Source: Phycisphaerae bacterium (lineage in GTDB: Bacteria; Planctomycetota; Phycisphaerae; UBA1845; PWPN01). From it: a DNA stretch of 64,000 nucleotides. Every line of letters starts with the position of its first letter. Position 1 is the stretch's first letter. A program made the translations under genes and the position numbers. The stretch is from NCBI GenBank assembly GCA_030372985.1, contig JAUCQB010000061.1, forward strand, positions 30,904 to 94,903. Reading direction: 5' to 3'. This document shows positions 1-7,016 of this stretch, in pieces. The notes below the pieces were generated by a model, which was given only the letters and a program-made list of their open reading frames with translations, had not been told where the DNA came from and made no database searches.

Positions 1-924
1 TCGGCTGCCGCGGCAACCGCCATGGCCACCGGCCGCAAGGTCAACAACGGCGTGATCAGCCGGGCGATCCCCGGCGATGACCGCCCGCTGGAGACGATTC
101 TGGAACGTTTCGCCTCCATGGGCCGCAGCACCGGACTGGTCACCACCACCGAGATCACCCACGCGACGCCCGCCAGCTTTGCGGCTCACACCGTAAGCCG
201 CGGCAAGAATCCCGAAATCGCTGAATGCTACCTCAATCAGACCCGCCCCAATGTGCTTTTCGGCGGCGGAGGGACGCTCAAGGGCGATGCCGCTTCGGCG
301 GCCGGGTACACTGTCGTGACTGATCGCGCGGGTCTCGATCAGTTGGACACCGAGTCGGTCACGCACGTGGCCGGCCTGTTTGGCGAAGGCCACATGCCTT
401 ACGAATACGATTATCTCGCCAAGAAAGACCTGCAGTACGACGTCCTCCCGCGCCTTTCGGAAATGTCTCGCATCGCGCTGCGGATTCTGAGCAGGAACCC
501 GCAGGGCTTCTTCCTGATGATCGAGGGCGGGAAGATCGATCACGCCGGCCACGGCAACGACCTCGCACGGAACGTGCACGAGACCATTGAGTTTGCCCGC
601 ACGGCTCAACTGGTTATGGATTGGGTCGGCGGACGCCGCGACACGCTGGTCGTTGTCACGGCCGACCACGAGACGGGCGGCCTGAAGGTCGTCTGCGGCA
701 ATGGCAAAGGCGTTCTCCCGACCGTGACATGGTTGACCAAGGGCCACACGCCGGTGCGCGTGCCCGCGTATGCCTGGGGTGTCAACGCTCACCACGTTTC
801 CGGTATCATGGACAACACGCAATGGTTCCAGATCGGCCTGGGCCTGGCACCCTTGCCGGCACCGAGCACCATGCCCGCCGTCGCCGAGAGAGAGGCCGCC
901 GCGATGTTTGCGGCAGGTCGATGA
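1..924 (+). CDS. alkaline phosphatase, 5'-truncated by window edge
   Basis: This is the C-terminal part of a PhoA-family alkaline phosphatase, a secreted or periplasmic metalloenzyme that releases phosphate from monoesters. The frame is open from base 1. The first codon is the Ser of the motif S-A-A-A-A-T-A-M-A-T-G, which corresponds to the catalytic nucleophile Ser of the family (TDSAA), so the signal peptide and N-terminal metal ligands lie outside the window. Metal-binding blocks are visible: IEGGKIDHAGHGND around residues 175-190 and TADHETGG around 220. The protein ends after a short Ala/Pro-rich tail and lacks the dockerin-like tail of the paralogue at 35020-36630, with which it shares long identical stretches. 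No terminator is seen downstream. Family assignment is secure; the exact substrate is not known. Confidence 0.93.
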   Translation, partial: SAAAATAMATGRKVNNGVISRAIPGDDRPLETILERFASMGRSTGLVTTTEITHATPASFAAHTVSRGKNPEIAECYLNQTRPNVLFGGGGTLKGDAASAAGYTVVTDRAGLDQLDTESVTHVAGLFGEGHMPYEYDYLAKKDLQYDVLPRLSEMSRIALRILSRNPQGFFLMIEGGKIDHAGHGNDLARNVHETIEFARTAQLVMDWVGGRRDTLVVVTADHETGGLKVVCGNGKGVLPTVTWLTKGHTPVRVPAYAWGVNAHHVSGIMDNTQWFQIGLGLAPLPAPSTMPAVAEREAAAMFAAGR

Positions 925-985
925 CGGCTCCAGCAGTCTGCGTGGCGTAAACTCGATATTTCGCTGATTGACGAGCAACGCGCGA

Positions 986-1074
986 GGAGTATCATCGCGC
1001 GTCGCAGAAGCAGCGTGGCGCGGCCCAACAATGTGCCCAGAACATCGGAGTATCATCGCGCGTCGGAGAAGCAG
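986..1074. repeat. two direct copies of a ~28-bp repeat, 61 bp apart
   Basis: A unit beginning GGAGTATCATCGCGCGTC and continuing GAGAAGCAG or CAGAAGCAG occurs at 986 and again at 1047, differing at one base. It lies in the non-coding stretch after the phosphatase gene and before the purine-rich tract that precedes the four-helix-bundle gene. Its function is unknown. Confidence 0.75.
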
Positions 1075-1283
1075 GCAGAGCGCATGGGACGCGAAGACCC
1101 GAAGCAGAGAGCGCTGCGAGTCTGAGCAGGAGAAGATGGCTGCAGGGACGAAGGGGGTGAGAAGGGTGAATGTCGTGTGAAGGGTGAAAAGAATGAAGAG
1201 AGTGTGAAGGGTGTGAAGGGTAAGAAGGTGGGAGTCGGGATTGATGACAGGCGTCTGACGGATGAGGACCTTCCTGCCGCCGC

Positions 1284-1370
1284 CGGATTTCGCAGAAGGT
1301 GCCGGATTTCACAGACGCCGTCGGATTTCGCAGAAGGTGCCGGTTTTCACAGACGCCGTCGGAGTTCGGA
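1284..1370. repeat. 38-bp tandem repeat built of 19-bp half units
   Basis: A 38-bp unit starts at 1284 and 1322 and begins a third, degenerate copy at 1360. Each unit is itself two related 19-mers, CGGATTTCGCAGAAGGTGC and CGGATTTCACAGACGCCGT. The array ends about 15 bases before the start codon of the four-helix-bundle gene, so it would sit in its 5' leader. Confidence 0.85.
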
Positions 1371-1384
1371 GAAAGGGGACTGTC

Positions 1385-1878
1385 ATGAGAGGCAAAGCCG
1401 CCGAGTCGTTCGAGGAGCTGCACGTATGCCAGCGGGCCAGGGAGTTGACCAACGCCGTGTATGCCCTCACACGCGGGCCGTTGTTTTCTCGTGACAGCGG
1501 CCTGGTCGACCAGATCCGGCGTGCGTCGGTGTCGATCATGTCTAACATCGCCGAGGGTTTCGAGCGAGGCACGACCACCGAGTTTGTTCAGTACCTGTAT
1601 GTTGCCAAGGGCTCGTCTGGAGAAGTCCGGGCGCAGCTCCAAATCGCGCTTGACCAGGGGTACGTGCAGGCCGTCGAGCACGAGCGATTGCACGATCTCT
1701 GCCGCGCACCAGCGGGATGATCTCCAACTTCATCGCTCATCTTCAGACCTCGGACTACTCAGGTGAGAAACACGCTTGCCCCAAGCGCCGGGCCATCGAG
1801 TCGGTACAGCAACAGCAGTTGGCCCTGAGGGCTGCGCAGCTCGCCAGCATGCGTCCTGCCGATCGCCCGCCGGGATAA
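1385..1878 (+). pseudogene. four-helix-bundle protein (S23/bAvd-like), frameshifted near its C-terminus
   Basis: The ATG at 1385 follows AAAGGGG with 8-base spacing. The reading encodes MRGKAAESFEELHV, a QIRRASVSIMSNIAEG segment and FVQYLYVAKGSSGEVRAQL, the typical pattern of the four-helix-bundle family found in 23S rRNA intervening sequences and as accessory proteins of diversity-generating retroelements. The frame stops at 1718-1720 after LCRAPAG. The family's next segment (TSGMISNFIAHLQTS) continues in another frame from 1708 to a stop at 1876-1878, so a single-base deletion lies near 1703-1708. It may be a real pseudogene or an assembly error. The added C-terminal tail (Gln/Ala-rich) is longer than usual. 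No reverse transcriptase or rRNA is nearby. Confidence 0.75.
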
Positions 1879-2509
1879 GGTGGCGGTCCTCATAGGGGTC
1901 GGGGTCTTCAGGGGGCGTCGGGTCTTGGCAGGGCATCGGGCTTCGCCGCGTGTTGGGCCTTCAAACGCTGTCGACGACTCTGTAGTGCTGTGTCGTCAAC
2001 AAAGGAAATGCTCGCGAGACTCCTTGCCTTCTCGCCGTTCTCGCCCTCGTACTCTTCTCACCTTCTTACCCGTCCCGCCCTTCTCGCTGTTCTCACTTTC
2101 TCACCCTTTCTCGCCGTATTGGCGTCGGCTCCGCGACGCAAAAAGCCATATCTATTCTCACCTTTTGGCTTCTCGGTTCTTCAGCAGAATTTCTGGGTGG
2201 ACTGGGCTGCGCCCCAGACCCCGGGGTTTTTTCGGGAGGCGTCCGACCCGGCTCATTCCACATGGTCGTCTTCGCCATTCTTCGTGTCTGTTCTGTTGAG
2301 CGCAGCGATCTGCTCTTCTTGTATCCTCCGCCTCCAAAGCCCGGCGCCTGCCGGATGCTTGCCGTGGTCCACGGCCACAGATGGACTGTTCGTTGGTGCC
2401 CGATTTGGCGAGCGCTCCCGCATTTGGACACGAAGGAAGATGCCGCTTATGCTCTCCGCGCTCTTGGATCTGGAGTACAAGCGAGGCTACACAACAGGGA
2501 GGCGTGCTC
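1879..2509. other. intergenic stretch, no gene recognised
   Basis: This 630-base stretch holds the pyrimidine-rich arm (2025-2130) and otherwise no frame with recognisable protein character. The frame of the downstream glycosidase-like gene is open upstream of 2510 to 2381, but that part reads as non-protein-like sequence before the signal peptide. Confidence 0.6.
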
Positions 2510-5500
2510 ATGGCATGCAAGTGCGAAGCGGACCTGTTCGTGCCAACGGCTGCCGGCCTTTCGTTTCTGATCATCTTTGCGACGGGTTTGTCTCGGGCAG
2601 AGTCGCCAGCGAGTCAGTGCCTGCCGGGTAACTCGTTTGATGCCGCGCCTTATGCGTTTAAGGATGTCGAGCTCGACGGCAAGTCGATGGCTCTGCGGTG
2701 GGCCGAGCCGAGGAAAGTGCGGCGAGTGGTGGTGGATTTCGATGGCCGGCCGCCGTCTTCCGAGAAGGTGAAACTCCAGTACTGGCACGGTACCTGGGAT
2801 GGCAAGCCCGATCCGATCCGTGCCGAGACCGGCGCAGGCGGCGCCGGCTGGGACCGCATGGACGACTGGACCAACGGTCAGTGGCGCGATGCCGATGCGA
2901 AACTCGATGCCAAAGACGGGGTGTGGACCTTCACGTTCAACCCCACAGGTGACAAGGAGTTCACCGGTATCGGCCAGGCCGGCGTGGGCTACCGCAAGAC
3001 GTTGAAGGTGCGCTTGCTCAGCGAAGAGCCGTTGCCGGCTTCGGCGGGGTTACAGGCGTTCACGGACGCGGTTTGTCAGCCGCTGAAGGTCCGAGTGATG
3101 TTCGGCAAGCCCGCTGAGCCGCGGATCAGCGTCGACAAGGATGATGCCGGCACGATCGAGATGTTTAACGGAGCAGCGGTTTCCACCGGCCCTCTAGGTT
3201 CGGCCAAGGTCGGAGCGGCTCATTCATGGACCCTCCCGGCCGGCGCGGAAGGCGGTCTCGAACTGGATCTCGTGATGGCCGTCGACCCCGTTGATCCGCG
3301 CTACGACCGCACAATCGTCACGCTCCGTTCGCGGCAACGGCCTTTTTCTTTCGCCGCTGACGAGGTGGCCCGAGGCGACAGAATCCTGGTTGACGATCTT
3401 GGTGTGCTCGTCGTGCGGGCCGATGATGGAATCACCCTGGAGGCCTGCCGTCAGGCCCGCAAGGAGTTGCCCGGCCGTACGGTCTATGATCGCGTTTTCG
3501 ACGAGCCTGAGCAGACCTGGCAACGTGCCTGGAACGATATGCCCCTCAAGCGTCCGTTGTACTTTGTGCACGGCCTGCCCGGCAACCGAAATGCCATGCA
3601 CCAGTTGCCCAACGGCAGTCTGCGGATCACCGGGCGTCCGGAGTGGTTCAAGGTTCCGCGAAGCCCGAAGGACACGGATCGAAAGCTGTGGGATGGAGAG
3701 ATCCTCCATGTAGATTTCGGCCTGCCGCAAGGCGGTTCTGAGGCCAGGCGGGAGCTCAAGGAAGGCTATCTGCCCTTGCTCAGAACCTGGTGGCAGGACG
3801 GCGACGTTCATTACGAGCAGTGCACGATTCTTGACAAACTCGACGGGAATCTGGAGACGGTCGCCCTCGATGATCCCACGGTGCTGCTCGTTCGTATCCG
3901 GATGGTCAACACCAGCAGGGATGCCGGCGGCAAGGCCCGTCTGCTGTTCAGCACGACCGACAAGAAGCCCGAGACGTTGGTGCTGAGAAATGACCGGCTA
4001 TTTGCCCAGGACGGCGAGAAGGAGCGGTTTCGTTTCTTGGTGACCAGCGGCGGCAAGGGCGCTGTTTCGCAGGAAGGGGCGTCCGTTCGCTGGACGATGG
4101 AACTGGGTCCCGGTCAGGCGCATGAGGTCTACTGCCTTATACCATCGGTGACGCTGACCAAAGAAGCGGAGATCGCCGCGCTGCGCGAAAGGGATTTTGA
4201 CGCCGACAGCAAACGGATCTGCGAATACTGGCGGGCGATCACGGCCCGAGGCGCCCAGATCGAGACTCCGGAGCCGGCCATCAACGACTTCTACAAGTCC
4301 CACGTCCGCCACCTGCTGGTCAACTGCTACAAGGAAGTCGGCTCCGACCGCCTGCACGCCCACGTGGGCACCTTCCATTACGGTGTCTTCCCGGATGAAT
4401 CCTGCATGATGATCAGCGACCTGGACCGCCGAGGCTATCACGACGAAGCTCGGCGATGTCTCGATTCGTTTCTGGAATACCAGGGCACGGTGCAGATGCC
4501 GGGCAACTTCAAGTCCAAGGAAGGCCTTTTTTACGGGTCCGGCGGTCACGACACCGGCGGCTACAACAAGAGCCACGGATGGGTCATGTGGAACATGGCC
4601 GAGCACTGGAAGAACACCCGCGATCGGGCCTGGATGGAAAAGGCTGCCCCCAAGCTGGTTGCCTCGTGCGACTGGGTTACTCGCGAACGCCGGGCGACGA
4701 TGAAAACAAACGCCGGCGGCTCCAGGCCCATCGAGTACGGATGGCTGCCCACCGGCTCGCTCGAGGACGTCACCGACTACTGGTACTGGATGGTCACAAA
4801 CGCCTGTACCGTGTGGGGTTTCGACGCCTTGGCGGCCGCCCTGGCCGACTTCGGTCATCCGGAGGCTGCCCGACTCCAGGCGGACGCGAAGGCCTATCAC
4901 GAAGACTTCATGCAGGCGATGGAGGAGGCCCGGATCCGCTGCCCGGTGGTGCGGTTGCGAGATGGAACATACGTCCCGAAGTATCCTTCCCGGCTGTACG
5001 AGCGCGGCCGTTGCCACGGCTGGTTGAGGGAGACGCTCGAGGGCTCCATCCACCTGATGATCACCGGATTGATACAGCCCAACTCGCCGGAGGCCGGCTG
5101 GATCATCAAAGACTTCGAGGACAATCTCTATATCTCGGACACCTACGGCTACGCCATCCCGGCCTTCAACACCTTCTGGTTCTCACGCGGCGGCTTCTCC
5201 ATGCAGGCCAATCTGCTGGGCGGCCCGCTGGCCTACCTGTGTCGGGACGAGATCAAACACTACGTACGGACGTACTTTAACAGCCTCGCCTCGGCCTACT
5301 ATCCGGAAATCCGGATGTGCAACGAGCACTCCCTGCCCGAGTTGGGCTACCCGGCCGGCGACCACTTCAAGTCCTCGGACGAGGCCCAGTCCACCTACTG
5401 GCTGCGGCTGATGTTCGTTCACGAAGCCGGCGAGGACCTGATCCTCGGCCAGGCAATCCCGCGGTGCTGGCTGGCGGACGGCAGAAGCGTCGGCATCGAA

Positions 5501-5758
5501 AGGGCGGCCTCCCACTTCGGAACGCTGTCGTTTCGGCTGACCTCCGAGATCGGGCAGGGGCGGATCAAGGCCGTGGTCGATCCCCCGATGCGGAACCCGC
5601 CGAAGAACATCTATCTGCGGTTCCGACATCCCGATGGCAAGCCGATCAAATCGGTGACCATCGCTGGGCAGGCGTACGACAAATTCGACGTCGCCAAGGA
5701 ATGGGTGATCCTCCCAGGTTCCATGCCCGGGAGTCTGGAAATCGTTGCCTCATATTGA
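2510..5758 (+). CDS. large secreted (alpha/alpha)6-glycosidase-like protein
   Basis: A 1082-residue protein. The ATG at 2510 is preceded by GGGAGG and starts a signal peptide (hydrophobic core AAGLSFLIIFATGL). Residues roughly 35-230 form a beta-rich, discoidin-like region. The middle resembles a galactose-mutarotase/beta-sandwich domain, and from about residue 580 the repeated aromatic helical pattern (HYGVFPDES, GWVMWNMAEHWKNTRD, YGWLPTG) resembles six-hairpin glycosidases. A beta-sandwich tail closes the protein. It probably acts on a polysaccharide outside the cytoplasm, but no catalytic pair could be assigned with certainty. The gene is followed after 88 bases by a lipoprotein gene in the same direction. 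The substrate and exact family are unknown. Confidence 0.7.
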   Translation: MACKCEADLFVPTAAGLSFLIIFATGLSRAESPASQCLPGNSFDAAPYAFKDVELDGKSMALRWAEPRKVRRVVVDFDGRPPSSEKVKLQYWHGTWDGKPDPIRAETGAGGAGWDRMDDWTNGQWRDADAKLDAKDGVWTFTFNPTGDKEFTGIGQAGVGYRKTLKVRLLSEEPLPASAGLQAFTDAVCQPLKVRVMFGKPAEPRISVDKDDAGTIEMFNGAAVSTGPLGSAKVGAAHSWTLPAGAEGGLELDLVMAVDPVDPRYDRTIVTLRSRQRPFSFAADEVARGDRILVDDLGVLVVRADDGITLEACRQARKELPGRTVYDRVFDEPEQTWQRAWNDMPLKRPLYFVHGLPGNRNAMHQLPNGSLRITGRPEWFKVPRSPKDTDRKLWDGEILHVDFGLPQGGSEARRELKEGYLPLLRTWWQDGDVHYEQCTILDKLDGNLETVALDDPTVLLVRIRMVNTSRDAGGKARLLFSTTDKKPETLVLRNDRLFAQDGEKERFRFLVTSGGKGAVSQEGASVRWTMELGPGQAHEVYCLIPSVTLTKEAEIAALRERDFDADSKRICEYWRAITARGAQIETPEPAINDFYKSHVRHLLVNCYKEVGSDRLHAHVGTFHYGVFPDESCMMISDLDRRGYHDEARRCLDSFLEYQGTVQMPGNFKSKEGLFYGSGGHDTGGYNKSHGWVMWNMAEHWKNTRDRAWMEKAAPKLVASCDWVTRERRATMKTNAGGSRPIEYGWLPTGSLEDVTDYWYWMVTNACTVWGFDALAAALADFGHPEAARLQADAKAYHEDFMQAMEEARIRCPVVRLRDGTYVPKYPSRLYERGRCHGWLRETLEGSIHLMITGLIQPNSPEAGWIIKDFEDNLYISDTYGYAIPAFNTFWFSRGGFSMQANLLGGPLAYLCRDEIKHYVRTYFNSLASAYYPEIRMCNEHSLPELGYPAGDHFKSSDEAQSTYWLRLMFVHEAGEDLILGQAIPRCWLADGRSVGIERAASHFGTLSFRLTSEIGQGRIKAVVDPPMRNPPKNIYLRFRHPDGKPIKSVTIAGQAYDKFDVAKEWVILPGSMPGSLEIVASY

Positions 5759-5846
5759 CGTGGACGTGGATTCCTACGCTAATAACAATTGCCAGGGGCC
5801 CGGTCCGCGGCCGGGCTTCAGGCGGGCGACCCGCACCTTCGGAGGA

Positions 5847-6425
5847 ATGCCCTTGTTGCTTCGATTGTCGATGATTGGATGGGTGGGGGGGGTAGCTGCG
5901 GGGCTGATTGGCTGTGGCCCGGCAGCACAGGTTCGACTCTTCCAGCCCCAATACGCGGGGGCCGAGCAAGACATCCGCCTCCAGACCAACCTTGTACGCT
6001 GGGCTCCTGGCGATGGGATGGCTCGCTTCCTGGCCGAGTTCCCGCTTCCCGGGGCGGTCTCCGGCCGCCCGACTTACCTTCTATATCTGCGCGTGCCGAT
6101 GGACCTTCCCCCGGAGACCCAGCCGGCCGAAGGTGCACAGGCGGTTTGCGGGTTCCTCATCCAGACCCAGGGCCGCAACGCCGGTTTGGAGACCCTGACG
6201 GCGGCTCGCGTGTCCATGAAGGGCAAAAGCCTGGCGCCCGATGCGTCCCGGGATCTTCAGGTTGAGCTTACCTTCGAGGGGAGCACCACGTTGACAGGCC
6301 GGCTGAAGGCCAGGCGGGATGATCGCTACCTGAAGAACTTCGAGAGCCGCCGCCGACCCTCGGACGTCCAAGCGCTGCTGGAAAGCATAAAACCCGCCAA
6401 TTCGCCTTTCCGAGAAGCCCCCTGA
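5847..6425 (+). CDS. predicted lipoprotein of unknown function
   Basis: A 192-residue protein. The N-terminus MPLLLRLSMIGWVGG is followed by AAGLIGC, a good lipobox with Cys as residue 1 of the mature protein, so it should be lipid-anchored outside the cytoplasmic membrane. GGAGG at 5841-5845 sits only one base before the ATG, so the start at 5871 (MIGWVGG) is an alternative that keeps the lipobox. The mature part has alternating beta-strand-like segments and a charged C-terminus (RRDDRYLKNFESRRR). No family was recognised. It follows the glycosidase-like gene by 88 bases and may be cotranscribed. Confidence 0.65.
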   Translation: MPLLLRLSMIGWVGGVAAGLIGCGPAAQVRLFQPQYAGAEQDIRLQTNLVRWAPGDGMARFLAEFPLPGAVSGRPTYLLYLRVPMDLPPETQPAEGAQAVCGFLIQTQGRNAGLETLTAARVSMKGKSLAPDASRDLQVELTFEGSTTLTGRLKARRDDRYLKNFESRRRPSDVQALLESIKPANSPFREAP

Positions 6426-6734
6426 CAGACCTCGTCCTGCCTGCGGTTCTGTTTTCGACCGGGCGTTCTCTGCAACGCCGGGTTTAATACCCAACCGCAC
6501 CGTCAACGGAGGCCGAGGGGCCTGATCCGGCTGTGTGCCGGCGGGCAAGCGGTTGCCGGCACCCCGGGGGCGGCGAGTTCAAGCGGTATCAGCCGTGCCC
6601 ATGGGTGTCGATGTCCCTTTTCCGCACCTTTCAGGCAGTCTGGTCGTGCCGTGGCGGCTTGGCCGTCAACGTTCTCGGTGACATCTCGGCACGTTTGCCA
6701 ATGGGGTAACCGCCCGGAGGTCTGGATATGTCCT

Positions 6735-6758
6735 ACGGGCAAGACCGATGTCGCCCGT
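6735..6758. other. inverted repeat just upstream of the pil-operon -35
   Basis: ACGGGC (6735-6740) and GCCCGT (6753-6758) form a 6-bp stem with a 12-base spacing, ending four bases before the TTGACA at 6763. There is no T-tract, so it is not an obvious terminator; an operator is possible. Evidence is limited to symmetry and position. Confidence 0.3.
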
Positions 6759-6762
6759 CTGC

Positions 6763-6791
6763 TTGACATGGGCCCGATAGCCTTGAATACT
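6763..6791 (+). promoter_or_regulatory. sigma70-type promoter of the pilM operon
   Basis: TTGACA (6763-6768), a 17-base spacer and AATACT (6786-6791) match the consensus well (perfect -35, 4/6 in -10). Transcription would start near 6798 and leave a leader of about 220 bases before the pilM ATG at 7017. It is the only strong promoter match seen ahead of the operon. Confidence 0.6.
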
Positions 6792-7016
6792 TTAATAGAC
6801 GTGAACCCTGGCGAGGGCCGTCTGCCTGCGACGCGCTTTCAAAACGAGGTCCTGCCAACCGAGCTGATAACCCCCTGAGGATTGCAGTCGACAGGTGGTG
6901 TGCGACGCAGTCCGCCCCGATGGCCGAGTGGATGGTTCTCGACAAGTGCTAAACAGGAACCCAGGCCAGCCGCCGCGGCCCGAAGCCGGCGACCGGCGGA
7001 CTCCAAGGAGAAGCCG

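Larger units (their letters stand above)
1126..2135. repeat. purine-rich / pyrimidine-rich arms flanking the four-helix-bundle gene
   Basis: From about 1126 to 1235 the + strand is made of GTGAAGGGT-like purine repeats. From about 2025 to 2130 it is made of CTTCTCACC-like pyrimidine repeats, so the two arms are roughly complementary. The best perfect inverted match is GGGTAAGAAGGTG at 1218-1230 against CACCTTCTTACCC at 2059-2071. The arms bracket the damaged gene at 1385-1878. This could be a small cassette or an intervening-sequence-like element, but complementary low-complexity tracts can also arise without mobility. Confidence 0.45.
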
